Source: Brevinematales bacterium (GTDB taxonomy: Bacteria > Spirochaetota > Brevinematia > Brevinematales > Thermospiraceae). Taken from it: a stretch of DNA of 64,000 nucleotides. The stretch lies in contig JAOADA010000001.1 of the NCBI GenBank assembly GCA_026417555.1, positions 399,245-463,244 of the forward strand, given 5' to 3'. The number at the start of each line of letters is the position of its first letter. Within the stretch, counting starts at the first letter, position 1. Below are positions 18,996 through 28,950 of the stretch, in pieces. The notes beneath the pieces were generated by a model, which worked only from the letters and a program-made list of their open reading frames with translations, was not told where the DNA came from and did not search any database. Made by a program: the position numbers and the translations under genes.

Positions 18996-21120
18996 AGGAA
19001 CATCCTTCTTTCAAACAGAGGAATGATGTCTTTTTCTTTTCCGTTTTGGTGAAAAGAAGAGAACCGCATTTTGGACACACCACCTGTTGGGTATCTCTTG
19101 TGGCAGGTTTCAGAAAAGTAGAGAAATCACAGTCAGGATACCGGTTACATGCATAAAAAACCCTTCTGCCTCGAGACTTTTTTTCTACCACCACTCCAGT
19201 GTCACATTTGGGACATTTTCCCAGTGGTAAGGGCTTGGCATTTCGGCATTCAGGCCAACCGGTACAGGCAAGGAAATATCCATATCGTCCGAGCTTTTTC
19301 ACCATGGGTTTCCCACAAAGTTCACACGTATAGGGGGTTGGTTCATCCAATGTTCCCTTGATACTATGAATATTCTCATAGGCTGTTTGCAGAATTTGGG
19401 AAAAGGGCTGGTAAAAGTCCTTGACCACCTCTTTCCATGGTTTTTGGCCAATTTCAACCTCGTCAAGCTCTGACTCCATGGCGGCTGTAAAAGAGACATC
19501 CACCAATTGAGGAAAATGGTTACTCAAGAGTTCATTGACTTTTTCTCCCAAGAGAGTAGGAACAAGGCTTTTTCCCTCTTTCTTTATGTAGTGACGCTCA
19601 AAAAGGGTTCGGATGGTAGGGGCATATGTGGAAGGGCGTCCAATACCTTTCTCTTCCATTTCTTTGACAAGAGAAGCTTCTGTGTATCTGGGAGGAGGAG
19701 TAGTAAACTTTTGTTCTGGTTCGATGGAGACAAGATCTACTTTTTCCCCAATACTGAGTTCTGGAAGGGTGCGAGTCTTTTCTTCTTTCTCAGCTTTTCC
19801 CAGATCATAAACCCGTTGGTATCCATCAAAGATGTATTTTGAAGCACTTGCTTGAAGCGTAAGACCATCAGCCTCAATTTCCACCAGCACCTGTTCGTAC
19901 TGACTAGCTACCATTTGAGAAGCTACAAAACGCTTCCAAATAAGGCTATAGATCTTGTACTGCTCTGGGGTAAGGTATTGAGCAATGCTCTCTGGAGTAT
20001 ATTCCACGTTGGTAGGACGAATCGCTTCATGGGCATCCTGAACACTCTGTTTGTTAGAAAACACTCTTGCTGTTTCGGGAAGATAGTCCTTGCCAAAGGT
20101 TTTTTCGATATAGGCTCTTGCCTGAGCTAAACCTACAGAAGAAATACGGGTAGAATCTGTTCGCATATATGTGATGAGACCTGTGCGTATACTCCCAATA
20201 TCTACTCCCTCGTAGAGTTGCTGGGCTATTTGCATAGTTTTGGCTGTAGAGTATCCATAGACGGTATTGGCAACTTGCTGAAGGGTACTGGTAATGAAAG
20301 GGGGTTGAGATTGACGACTGCTAATACGCGTTTTCATATCTTTGACACTATAGGTGGCCTTCTCAAGCCTCTCTACAATCTTTTTTGCCTCTGCTTCACT
20401 GAGGATCTCGACCTTTTTGCCGTCAATGCGAGAAAGTAAGGCTTCGAATTTCTTTTTTTGCTTCTGAAGGTGGACAGTAATCTCCCAATACTCCTCGGGC
20501 ACAAAACGACGAATCTCTGTTTCTCGTTCACAAATCATTCGAAGAGCGACTGACTGGACACGCCCTGCTGATAACCCAGACTTCACCTTTTTCCACAACA
20601 GGGGAGAAAGTTGGTACCCAAAGATACGATCAATGACCCGACGCCCTTGTTGGGCTTGGACAAGTTTTTCGTTGATTTCTTCTGGAGATTGGATTTTTTC
20701 TTCTATTTCATTTTTGGTGATTTCGTTAAACTTCACTCGCTGAATAGGCACAGAGAGATGATACTTTTGCAAGACATGTTTCATGAGATCATTTTTGATA
20801 TGCCAGGCAATAGCTTCTCCCTCTCGATCAGGATCAGAAGCCAAATATATAGCCTCAGCATTTTTTGCAGCCTGACGAAGTTCTTTGATGACTTTGGACT
20901 TGTCTCTCATCACAATATATTCGGGTTCAAAGGTTTCGAGATCAACACCCATGCGTGACTTCGGAAGATCAATCACATGCCCTACAGAAGAGAGAACTTC
21001 ATAATCTTTCCCGAGGTATTTCTTGATAGTTGTTGCTTTGGAGGGAGACTCTACCACAACCAATTTCTTTCGACGAAAAGAGGAAACCCTGGGGGATTTT
21101 TTTTTGTTTTGTGTCGCCAT
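18973..21120 (-). CDS. topA: DNA topoisomerase I with three C-terminal zinc ribbons
   Basis: This is a type IA topoisomerase of 715 residues that relaxes negative supercoils. The TOPRIM domain starts at LVVVESPSKATTIKKYLG and contains SDPDREGEAIAWH. The active-site tyrosine lies in LITYMRTDSTRIS. Three CxxC zinc ribbons end the protein (CELCG...C, CPKCD...C and CPKCG...C). The start at 21120 has GGAG 8 bases upstream, whereas the longer frame to 21192 runs through the promoter. It overlaps the next gene by 23 bp. Confidence 0.97.
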   Translation of the reverse strand: MATQNKKKSPRVSSFRRKKLVVVESPSKATTIKKYLGKDYEVLSSVGHVIDLPKSRMGVDLETFEPEYIVMRDKSKVIKELRQAAKNAEAIYLASDPDREGEAIAWHIKNDLMKHVLQKYHLSVPIQRVKFNEITKNEIEEKIQSPEEINEKLVQAQQGRRVIDRIFGYQLSPLLWKKVKSGLSAGRVQSVALRMICERETEIRRFVPEEYWEITVHLQKQKKKFEALLSRIDGKKVEILSEAEAKKIVERLEKATYSVKDMKTRISSRQSQPPFITSTLQQVANTVYGYSTAKTMQIAQQLYEGVDIGSIRTGLITYMRTDSTRISSVGLAQARAYIEKTFGKDYLPETARVFSNKQSVQDAHEAIRPTNVEYTPESIAQYLTPEQYKIYSLIWKRFVASQMVASQYEQVLVEIEADGLTLQASASKYIFDGYQRVYDLGKAEKEEKTRTLPELSIGEKVDLVSIEPEQKFTTPPPRYTEASLVKEMEEKGIGRPSTYAPTIRTLFERHYIKKEGKSLVPTLLGEKVNELLSNHFPQLVDVSFTAAMESELDEVEIGQKPWKEVVKDFYQPFSQILQTAYENIHSIKGTLDEPTPYTCELCGKPMVKKLGRYGYFLACTGWPECRNAKPLPLGKCPKCDTGVVVEKKSRGRRVFYACNRYPDCDFSTFLKPATRDTQQVVCPKCGSLLFTKTEKKKTSFLCLKEGCSYEEDVSV

Positions 21121-21163
21121 AGGGAAGCTCCTTCTCAATTTCGAGCACCACACATCAAAAAAT

Positions 21164-21192
21164 AGTATACCATAAAAAAAATAAAAAGTCAA
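21164..21192 (-). promoter_or_regulatory. Predicted promoter of topA
   Basis: Leftward TTGACT (21187-21192), a 17-base spacer and TATACT (21164-21169) lie 44 bases before the topA ATG. Both boxes match five of six consensus bases. The identical hexamers and spacing recur before the 34175-35065 gene. Confidence 0.7.
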
Positions 21193-21235
21193 AGAGAAAG
21201 ACTTTTTTCAGTTTATTGTTTATTTTGTCGATACA

Positions 21236-21241
21236 TATAAT
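21236..21241 (+). promoter_or_regulatory. Possible -10 box for the PQQ-propeller/SPOR gene
   Basis: A perfect TATAAT lies 26 bases before the ATG at 21268. No strong -35 is found; the best at an 18-base spacing is TTTATT. It shares the divergent spacer with the topA promoter. Confidence 0.4.
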
Positions 21242-21267
21242 AACTTTTTGTACAAAAGGTGGTTTTT

Positions 21268-22785
21268 ATGTTTCTCCTTTTTCTTGTGGTGGGGGTAGGT
21301 CTTACCATAGGGGGGTGGGCACAAACCCTTGTGTGGCAGACAAATCTCGGAAGTCTCGTTGTCTCAACTCCCACTGCCTACCAGGGAAATATTTATATTG
21401 GCACGTATAGAAAAGAAGTCCTGGGTTTCTCCTTAGAGGGCAATCTCCTCTTCCGCGTGGGAGGAAATGCGCCGTTTACTTCTTCTCCTCTTGCCCTCTC
21501 TAACTACCTGTACATAACCAGTCTCGATGGGATTCTTTATGCTCTCGATGCTGAAAATGGCACAATTCTCTGGAAGGTAAGTTTTCCCGACAGTTTTTCA
21601 AGTCCTATGGCGAGTGCAGACAATCTCCTCTATACCGGAAGTATCAGCAACACCCTTTATGCCTTTAGTGCCAACAATGGAATCTTGCAGTGGTATGCCT
21701 TTGTGAAGGGAAGTATCTATGCACGTCCCCTTGTTGATGAGGAAAGTGTCTATGTAGGGGATTTTGGGGGATATGTCAGCCGTTTCGACAAGAAAGGAAA
21801 ACTTGTGTGGCAAACAAACCTCGGAGGGAAATTTTTTGCTTCTCCTGTGAAATGGAACAATCTGATCATCATTGGATCCTCTACAGGCAATCTTTATGCC
21901 CTTACAACAACGGGCAATGTTCTCTGGAGAATAAGCAATACCAAACCTATTTCCTCAAGCCCTCTCGTGTATCAAGAAAGTGTGATTGTAGGAGGTTATG
22001 ATGGATACCTTTCTCGGATCCATATTTCCAATGGAAGTCTTCTCTGGCAGACAAAACTCTCCAATATTATTGAGGCATCCCCTGTTCTTGGGGATAATAA
22101 GGTATATGTGGCTGACTACTCGGGAAACCTCTTTTGTGTAAATGCTGACACAGGTGATATCCTCTGGAACTATTCACTCGGAGGAAGTGTGCGCTCAAGC
22201 CCTATTCTCGTTAATGGAAAAATCGTGATTTCAACTATCAATGGTATCCTTTCTGTTATTCAAGTAGCACAGGAAACCCTCACAGCTGGTCCGACTCTTA
22301 ATCCTTGGTTGACTGGAAGAGAAGTTGTATCACAAGAACCCCCTCCTCAAGAAGAAACCAATCTCACTTCCTCTGAGGAACTTGTCACGGAGATTCCAGA
22401 ACAAACAGAGGTGGTTTCCCTTCCTGAGATCGTTACCAATACCGTGATCCTTACCAACATAGAAACTATCCCCGTGTATGTGACGAATTTTGTCACTCTC
22501 ACTAACCGTATTACCCTCACATATGGGAGAGAAAAAAGGGACTTTGTGTCGGGAGGGGATTATCTTGTGCAAGTAGGAGCTTTCCGATCTCGAGCCAACA
22601 GTCAGGCTCTTATGAAACGCCTTACACAAGAGGGATGGAATGCTTTTGAACAAAAAGTAACCATCAAGAGAAAAACGTACTACCGCGTGCGAGTGGGATA
22701 TTTCGCCACCGTTGAAGAAGCCTATCAAGCAAGCAAAAAACTGAGGGAAAAAGGACTTCCGACAATGATTATTCGAAAAGAATAG
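21268..22785 (+). CDS. PQQ-type beta-propeller protein with C-terminal SPOR domain
   Basis: This is a 505-residue envelope protein. It has a signal peptide (to about residue 20) and a propeller of about seven to eight repeats with recurring 'LYALDAENGTILW'-like units (about 20-340). A Thr/Asn-rich linker with ILTN and VTNF motifs follows, and then a SPOR domain (YLVQVGAF... at about 430 to the end). The propeller resembles BamB, the outer-membrane assembly scaffold, but BamB is a lipoprotein without SPOR. A peptidoglycan-tethered scaffold is my inference. AAGGTGG precedes the ATG, and a strong terminator follows. Confidence 0.88.
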   Translation: MFLLFLVVGVGLTIGGWAQTLVWQTNLGSLVVSTPTAYQGNIYIGTYRKEVLGFSLEGNLLFRVGGNAPFTSSPLALSNYLYITSLDGILYALDAENGTILWKVSFPDSFSSPMASADNLLYTGSISNTLYAFSANNGILQWYAFVKGSIYARPLVDEESVYVGDFGGYVSRFDKKGKLVWQTNLGGKFFASPVKWNNLIIIGSSTGNLYALTTTGNVLWRISNTKPISSSPLVYQESVIVGGYDGYLSRIHISNGSLLWQTKLSNIIEASPVLGDNKVYVADYSGNLFCVNADTGDILWNYSLGGSVRSSPILVNGKIVISTINGILSVIQVAQETLTAGPTLNPWLTGREVVSQEPPPQEETNLTSSEELVTEIPEQTEVVSLPEIVTNTVILTNIETIPVYVTNFVTLTNRITLTYGREKRDFVSGGDYLVQVGAFRSRANSQALMKRLTQEGWNAFEQKVTIKRKTYYRVRVGYFATVEEAYQASKKLREKGLPTMIIRKE

Positions 22786-22801
22786 GATACAAACGTATAC
22801 G

Positions 22802-22833
22802 AAAGCCCTTGGCATAAGAATGCCAAGGGCTTT
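22802..22833 (+). terminator. Strong terminator between the SPOR-propeller gene and rpoD
   Basis: A perfect 14-bp stem (arms 22802-22815 and 22820-22833) with a 4-base loop ends in TTTT on the rightward strand, 16 bases after the stop codon. It lies in the convergent gap with rpoD and could also act on the leftward transcript, but the U run there is shorter. Confidence 0.85.
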
Positions 22834-22873
22834 TCTTCAAGGATAGACAATAGTACCGAGGGGGATGTTTTCT

Positions 22874-24574
22874 TTAGTAATCAAGGAGTTTTTTCACGTT
22901 TTTAGGGTTCCGTAATTTGCGTATAGCCTTGGATTCAATCTGGCGTACCCGTTCACGGGTAACCCCCAAGGTATACCCTACTTCCTCGAGTGTATGGGGA
23001 CATCCATCTTCAAGCCCAAATCGAAGAATAAGCACCCGTTGTTCCCTGTAGGGAAGTTGGTTGATAATCTCAAAAAGTTGTTCCCTGAGGATGTTTGACA
23101 TGGTAGAATTGAGGGGGCTAGTTGCCCGGTTGTCCTCAATGAAATCCCCAAGAGAGGAATCTTCATCACGTCCAACTGGGGTCTCCAAAGAAACGGGATC
23201 ACTGGCCACAGCCTTGATTTTGCGTACCTTGTCAGGGGAACACCCCATCCTCTGAGCAATATCCTCAATAGAGGGAAAATACCCAAGCTCTTGGGTCAGA
23301 TCCATCTCGATTTTTTTGATTTTGTTGATCTGTTCAATCATATGGATAGGAATACGTATGGTCCGTGACTGCTCTGAGATTGACCGTGTGATAGCCTGTC
23401 TAATCCACCACGTAGCATAGGTAGAGAACTTGTATCCCTTGTTGTGGTCAAACTTTTCTACCGCCCGAAGCAATCCCATATTGCCTTCTTGAATCAGATC
23501 AAAAAGATGGACTCCCCGATTGATATACCGTTTCGCAATGGAAACCACCAATCGAAGGTTAGCATTGACCAATTCTTGCTTGTGCTGATCAACAATCTGC
23601 TGCCCGCTTGTCACCTCTTTTCCCCAGTGAATGAGATCATCAAGGGTGGCAGTATACATTCGTTCATAGTTTGCAAACTTTTGATGGATACGTTCAATGT
23701 TGGCGATCACGGCTTGAAGACTTTGATTGTCAGGATAGATTTCTTTAAGGGCCAGGATATCGGCAATTTTCATATTATTGTTTTCTTCAATCGTACGCAA
23801 AATCTCTTGCGCTTCCTGAATCTCTCGATAAAGCATCTGAAGCTTTGCTGCGGCGTTCTCTGTGAGTTTTGGGTTGAGGTCCATATGCTGGACAAAAGCA
23901 AGAAAGGCATTGTTAAACTCGTTGATTTGTTTTTTGATGGCTTTTCTTTCTTCTGGTGACGCCGTAATCCATTTCTCCTTTAAGGGATCCACATGACGAT
24001 GGTAATCTACCAAAAACTCCCCTACTTTCTCCACCATCTTCATGCGTTCTTGTTTTTCCTTTCTATTCATGTTATAAATCTTAGGAAGATTGAAAAAATC
24101 ATAGAGACGTCCTGTATGTTTGCCCTCGCTTTTTGGATCAAGAAGTCGAGAAGAAATTTCCTCAACCTCGGGAATAAACATTCCAGAATCATGGACGGCA
24201 GTACGAATCTTGAGTTGTCCTTCTTCAATCTTGCGGGCAATCTCAATCTCTTGCTCAGAACTCAGAAGAGGCACACGTCCAATTTTTTTCAAGTACACGC
24301 GAAGAGGATTGTCTGTCTGATCTTCCTCAGACTCGATAATAAAACTTTCAAGATCCTCATCATCAAAGAAATCCTCAAACTCATCAAACATGTTCTCGGT
24401 GAGGGTAATATCATTCTCCTCGAGAATACGAACCACATACTCCACCTTCTCCTGGGAAGAAGCAATATCATCGGGTAATCTCTGGAGAAGTTCGTCGTAG
24501 GTAAGCACGCCTTTTTCTTTCCCGTACTTGATCAAAGGCATCAGGGTTTCCATGTCGATACCTTCGAAATCCAT
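22874..24574 (-). CDS. rpoD: Primary RNA polymerase sigma factor (RpoD/SigA)
   Basis: This is the housekeeping sigma factor, 566 residues. Region 1.1 is short. Region 1.2 starts at [13 protein letters not shown] non-conserved acidic/helical insert follows. Region 2 contains [13 protein letters not shown] and the -10-binding segment [15 protein letters not shown]. Region 3 follows, and region 4 has [19 protein letters not shown], which reads the -35. Its start codon directly abuts the dnaG stop, with its ribosome-binding site (AAGGAGG) inside dnaG, the classic macromolecular-synthesis arrangement without rpsU. Sigma-70-like promoters found in this window fit its presence. Confidence 0.97.
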   Translation of the reverse strand: MDFEGIDMETLMPLIKYGKEKGVLTYDELLQRLPDDIASSQEKVEYVVRILEENDITLTENMFDEFEDFFDDEDLESFIIESEEDQTDNPLRVYLKKIGRVPLLSSEQEIEIARKIEEGQLKIRTAVHDSGMFIPEVEEISSRLLDPKSEGKHTGRLYDFFNLPKIYNMNRKEKQERMKMVEKVGEFLVDYHRHVDPLKEKWITASPEERKAIKKQINEFNNAFLAFVQHMDLNPKLTENAAAKLQMLYREIQEAQEILRTIEENNNMKIADILALKEIYPDNQSLQAVIANIERIHQKFANYERMYTATLDDLIHWGKEVTSGQQIVDQHKQELVNANLRLVVSIAKRYINRGVHLFDLIQEGNMGLLRAVEKFDHNKGYKFSTYATWWIRQAITRSISEQSRTIRIPIHMIEQINKIKKIEMDLTQELGYFPSIEDIAQRMGCSPDKVRKIKAVASDPVSLETPVGRDEDSSLGDFIEDNRATSPLNSTMSNILREQLFEIINQLPYREQRVLILRFGLEDGCPHTLEEVGYTLGVTRERVRQIESKAIRKLRNPKNVKKLLDY

Positions 24575-26383
24575 CTATCTTTCCTCCTTGTATTCGCTTT
24601 CACACAATGCTTTCGTATGCAATTCTTCTAAACAAAACCGAGTAGTATCAATTTTTTTTTGCCATTCACTTTTTTCATATTGGAGATTCTTGAGTGTTTC
24701 AAAACCTTCCCCTTTCCGTTCAGCTTCCTCGATTTTCACCGTACATTCATGATGTTTTTTCTGAAAGTAGTGAAGAAGAAAGGTATACACTTGTTCCATA
24801 ATTCCTTCTTCATTGATGTGGGAATGAAGGGCAAAAAGCTTTTCATATAGAGCGTTGTCTTCTTTGACAAGATCGTACATCACATGAGCAGAAGGTTTTT
24901 CTGTGAGGAGATACCGATACCATTCCCGATACTTTTCACAGGTAAACATGTCTTCATCAATATACTTTTCTACCGCCTCTAACACGGTTACATCGTCTAA
25001 CACAATCAACGTGGCCAACATCATCCTCTCGTGTTCCTCGGTTTGCAATTGAGAGGCAAGCACCGAAAGGGATACAGTCTCTGACGGTGTTTGTGATGTG
25101 TTCTTTGCTCGAAACATCCATTGCCTGAAATCCTTATACACAATATCTGCCCCAACCTGGAGAAATGCCGCAAGTTTCTGCAATGCCTTTACCTGTTCAC
25201 TTTGAAGAGAGATTTTTTGAATAAAACGAAACATCTCTTCGACCTGTTTTTTCCTGGGTTGATCCTTCATCTGGTGAGTATGGAGATATTTCCATTTAAA
25301 GTCTAGGGGATCCATGGCATTTTTCTGAAGAAAAGAAACAAAATTCTCTTTTCCTTCCTTGAGGACCATCTCATCGGGATCTACCCCGTCAGGTAATATC
25401 ACTACCCTACTCTCCATATTGGTTTCGACAATAAGATCAAGGGAACGAGATGCCGCCTGTAAACCTGCTGCATCTCCATCAAACAAAAGCACTAATGTAT
25501 CGACATAACGTCCTAACAACTGTAGTTGTGAAGAAGTCAAAGCTGTTCCCAACGGAGCGACGGCAGAGGTTATTCCTGCCTGATGAAGACCTATCACATC
25601 CATATATCCTTCGACAATAAGGGCTTGCTTTTCCTTCATGAGGGTACCTTTTGCCTGGAAAAACCCATAGAGCACATCACTTTTTTTAAAATAAGGGGTA
25701 TCCGGGCTGTTGATGTACTTCGGACCATCTTCTTTTGCAAAGAGACGGGCACCAAAAGCAATAGGAGAACCTTCTCTGTCGTAGATAGGATAGAGGATGC
25801 GTCCAGCAAACCTATCCCTATGCTCATAAGTGGAAAGAAGTCCCCACCGAACCATGTGAGCATATTCGAAACCCTGTGAACGCAAGAAATCGGCTAATCC
25901 CCGGGGATCATGGCTATAGCCAATACGAAAGGCTTTGAGAGTCTCTGGTTGTAACCCTCGAGACATCAAGTAGGATCGGACATCCTCTCCCTCTTGAGAC
26001 CAGAGAACACGCTGGTAGAATTCAACAGCCTTCTGATACAAAGAAATATAGTCCTGTTTTTTCCCCTCGGAGGTTTTGTCAGACACAAGATAGGGTTTTA
26101 TATCCTCATGGGCGAGAGAGGCAAGATATTCCATCGCTTCGAGATAAGAGAAGCCTTTATACTCCCGCAAAAAGGTGATAGCATTGCCTTTTGCATGGCA
26201 TCCAAAGCAATAATATACTCCCTCCTCATTATTCACGGAGAAAGAAGGTGTTTTTTCCTTGTGAAAAGGGCAGAGTGCAGTATATTGTCGCCCACGTTTG
26301 ATAACCTTGATCCCCTCTTTCTCTATGATATCGACAAGGGAAACCTTGGAAAGGATTCTGTCTCGAATATGCTCTGGAATCAT
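24575..26383 (-). CDS. dnaG: DNA primase
   Basis: DnaG synthesises replication primers. Its 602 residues begin with a CHC2 zinc finger (CPFH...CFGC, about 38-65). The RNA-polymerase domain follows, with the TOPRIM motifs IVEGYMDVIGL and LLFDGDAAG. The C-terminal 170 residues form the less conserved helicase-binding domain. It is immediately followed by rpoD with no spacer. A 76-bp T-rich gap separates it from the YfiH gene upstream. Confidence 0.97.
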   Translation of the reverse strand: MIPEHIRDRILSKVSLVDIIEKEGIKVIKRGRQYTALCPFHKEKTPSFSVNNEEGVYYCFGCHAKGNAITFLREYKGFSYLEAMEYLASLAHEDIKPYLVSDKTSEGKKQDYISLYQKAVEFYQRVLWSQEGEDVRSYLMSRGLQPETLKAFRIGYSHDPRGLADFLRSQGFEYAHMVRWGLLSTYEHRDRFAGRILYPIYDREGSPIAFGARLFAKEDGPKYINSPDTPYFKKSDVLYGFFQAKGTLMKEKQALIVEGYMDVIGLHQAGITSAVAPLGTALTSSQLQLLGRYVDTLVLLFDGDAAGLQAASRSLDLIVETNMESRVVILPDGVDPDEMVLKEGKENFVSFLQKNAMDPLDFKWKYLHTHQMKDQPRKKQVEEMFRFIQKISLQSEQVKALQKLAAFLQVGADIVYKDFRQWMFRAKNTSQTPSETVSLSVLASQLQTEEHERMMLATLIVLDDVTVLEAVEKYIDEDMFTCEKYREWYRYLLTEKPSAHVMYDLVKEDNALYEKLFALHSHINEEGIMEQVYTFLLHYFQKKHHECTVKIEEAERKGEGFETLKNLQYEKSEWQKKIDTTRFCLEELHTKALCESEYKEER

Positions 26384-26459
26384 ACCCTGCTATTGCCACC
26401 TTGTTTCACGAAAGCTTGTGTAGTGTATAAAGAATATACGCATTTTTCTGTCAAAAATC

Positions 26460-27185
26460 CTAATTTTTTTTCTTTTTTTTCTTGCCTATGAAGTGAAGAT
26501 GACGACATTTTCTTTCTCCACGGCGATAGGAGTACCATAGCATACTCTCTCCACAATACGTACATACTGGAATACTCTCTATCATTTTCACTCCATCCTC
26601 TCTCAAATCTTTCTGTACCCTTGCCTCAAGGTCAAGGTACCAACGATGGTTTCTCTTGAGGGCATATGATGTGAAGGCTTCAGTGAGAACATCTTCTCCA
26701 ACCTCATAACAACAGGCTCGTATGTGTGGTCCAATGAGAACGTGGATTTCTGAAGAAGGGTATCCTGCCATTACAAGGTTTGACAACATGACTCTATGAA
26801 TTTCCTGGGAGATACCTTTTCTTCCAGCATGGACAATCCCAATGGCATCTCTCACCCAGTAGAAGATTGGCAAACAATCTGCCGTGAAAACCCCAAGAAG
26901 AAGATCCTCAAGGGTTGTCCAAAGGCCATCCCCCTCTCTCAAAGGATTTTCAAGGAAAAGAGCCATATTCTCTGGTGTAATCCTATGAATGATAGGAGAA
27001 TGGGTTTGATGAAGGGTAACAAGCTGAGAAAAACCCAACTGTCTTGTGAGCTGGTTTCGTGAATGATCCACAACCGAGACGTCTTCTGGCCTTTCCAAGG
27101 TATGGTAGGCATACTCATGGCTCCCTTTGAGGGTACTTCCCATGAGAGGAGAGTGATGATAGAGCACGAGGGGATGGCGAGTCAT
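26460..27185 (-). CDS. YfiH/laccase-domain family protein (purine nucleoside phosphorylase-like)
   Basis: This is a zinc enzyme family originally called multicopper polyphenol oxidase, with members showing purine nucleoside phosphorylase activity. The metal ligands are present: HQTH, FTADCLPI and VHAG. The usual HAGWRG appears as HAGRKG, and GPHIRACCYEVG is intact. The length of 241 residues is typical. The C terminus is a run of six lysines followed by asparagine, encoded by an A/T homopolymer. It starts 3 bases after the stop of the GAF-SpoIIE gene, so the two are cotranscribed. Confidence 0.9.
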   Translation of the reverse strand: MTRHPLVLYHHSPLMGSTLKGSHEYAYHTLERPEDVSVVDHSRNQLTRQLGFSQLVTLHQTHSPIIHRITPENMALFLENPLREGDGLWTTLEDLLLGVFTADCLPIFYWVRDAIGIVHAGRKGISQEIHRVMLSNLVMAGYPSSEIHVLIGPHIRACCYEVGEDVLTEAFTSYALKRNHRWYLDLEARVQKDLREDGVKMIESIPVCTYCGESMLWYSYRRGERKCRHLHFIGKKKKKKN

Positions 27186-27188
27186 AGC

Positions 27189-28940
27189 TTACGCCAACTT
27201 GAAGGCAAGCACCGTGATATCATCCCATGGAGAAACCCCTTCACTCCATTCTTCGACCTCACGGAAGAGTGCCTGAACAAAGGCAGAAGCGCTCATATTT
27301 CCATAGGTTTCAACAACCCGTTTGAGATTTGCAAAGCCAAATTCTATGCCATTTTGGTTATTCGCTTCGAGTACCCCATCAGTCACCAAAAATACAAGGT
27401 CATAAGGAGTGAGAACCATCGATTGGGCTTCAAACTCCGTGTCTGGTTGGATCCCAAGGGGAATACCCCTTCCAGAGAGAAGATGAATCTGGTTTGTTTG
27501 TCCTCGATACACATATTGCATGTTATGGCCTGCATTGGCATATCGGAACTCACAGGTTTCTAAATCCAAGACCCCATAAAATACGGTGACAAACATCCCT
27601 ACCCGAGAATCATCATAAAGGATATGATTGGCCATAGCCAAAACTTCTGAAGGCTCTTGAAGTTGATAGGCATAGGCCTTGAGAACACTTCGAGACACTG
27701 CCATAAAAAGAGAGGCAGGAAGTCCTTTCCCCGAGACATCCCCTATCACAAAACCAATGTGGGTAGGGTCAATCTCAAAAACATCATAGAAATCTCCCCC
27801 CACTACCTCAGCTGGCATCATCTTAGCAGAGAGAGAAAGTTTGGAAAAGCGATTGAAATCTTTGAGAAGAAGTGCATTTTGAAGCATACGCAGGATATCA
27901 ATCTCTCGACGAAGCTTCTCATGTTCAATCCGTTCCTGGTATATCTTGAGAGTATCATGGGTATATCCTACCTGTGAGGCAATCGTTTGGAGAAGCTTTA
28001 CCTTCTCTATGGAGTAGGTAACATTTTCTTTTGGTTCACTGACACTCAAGACCCCCACGGGGATATTCTTGCTTCGAATTGGAACGGCCATAAAAGCACC
28101 CTTCTGGTATCGCAAACGCTTGTTTTTGAGACCCTCTTGTTCTAAGTTATTGGTAAAAAAAGCCCTATTTTTTTTCATCACCATGGCTGAGATGCGATCA
28201 GATTCAAGGGGTATCTGAACTTTCTCAGCGAGGGTATCATCAATCCCTGTACCGGCGACAAGTACAAGACTATTTTTCTTCTCGTCAAGAAACATGATAG
28301 AGACCCGTTCTGACTCAAAAACATCTCGAATCAAGAGAGCAATGTGGGAAAAAACATCCTTTGGATTGAACGAAGATGTGGTAAGGTTACTGATGCGATA
28401 GAGATACTCCATTTCTTTCGCTCTGTCTTTGATCTCCTGATAAAGAAAGGCATTCCATATAGCAATAGCGGCTTGGTTAGCAAAACTCTGAAGAAGAAGG
28501 ACATCTTCCTCATCAAATCCCCCCTCTTTTGCATTCACAACCTCAAGCACACCAATCGCTATATCGTTTCTGATAAGGGGAACAGCGATGAGGTTTCGTG
28601 TTTGCATCTGTGTCATTCTGTCTACACCACTATAGAAATCCTTTTCTTGACTCGTATCATTCACAATTCGATATCTTTTGGTTTGAGCTACCTGTCCGGC
28701 AATACCTTTTCCTCTGGGTACCACAAGAGAGAGAAGTTTGTCAGAACTGATGCCAAAGGCCACCTCAAACCGAAGGTTTCCTGTTTCCTGATCAACAAGA
28801 AGAATAGAGGCTCCCTCAGCATTGAGTAGCCTCGCAGCATAAAGCGCAATATCCTGGAGAATATCTTTTGGTCTCGCCAAGGAGTTTATCTTTTGGCTAA
28901 TATCTAAAAGAGCCTGAAGATCCTGAAGACCGAGAGCCAT
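27189..28940 (-). CDS. GAF-GAF-SpoIIE serine/threonine phosphatase (RsbU-like)
   Basis: This is a 583-residue cytoplasmic sensor phosphatase. Two GAF domains (about 10-160 and 185-330) are joined to a PP2C-type SpoIIE phosphatase domain by a short helical linker. Metal-binding motifs are VGGDFYDV, GDVSGKGLPA and LVTDGVLEA, and the C terminus has DDITVLAFKL. Such proteins usually dephosphorylate an anti-sigma-factor antagonist; no partner kinase or STAS protein is visible in the window. GAF ligands are unknown. AAGGAG lies 6 bases before the ATG. YfiH follows 3 bases later. Confidence 0.92.
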   Translation of the reverse strand: MALGLQDLQALLDISQKINSLARPKDILQDIALYAARLLNAEGASILLVDQETGNLRFEVAFGISSDKLLSLVVPRGKGIAGQVAQTKRYRIVNDTSQEKDFYSGVDRMTQMQTRNLIAVPLIRNDIAIGVLEVVNAKEGGFDEEDVLLLQSFANQAAIAIWNAFLYQEIKDRAKEMEYLYRISNLTTSSFNPKDVFSHIALLIRDVFESERVSIMFLDEKKNSLVLVAGTGIDDTLAEKVQIPLESDRISAMVMKKNRAFFTNNLEQEGLKNKRLRYQKGAFMAVPIRSKNIPVGVLSVSEPKENVTYSIEKVKLLQTIASQVGYTHDTLKIYQERIEHEKLRREIDILRMLQNALLLKDFNRFSKLSLSAKMMPAEVVGGDFYDVFEIDPTHIGFVIGDVSGKGLPASLFMAVSRSVLKAYAYQLQEPSEVLAMANHILYDDSRVGMFVTVFYGVLDLETCEFRYANAGHNMQYVYRGQTNQIHLLSGRGIPLGIQPDTEFEAQSMVLTPYDLVFLVTDGVLEANNQNGIEFGFANLKRVVETYGNMSASAFVQALFREVEEWSEGVSPWDDITVLAFKLA

Positions 28941-28950
28941 ACTCTTCTCC

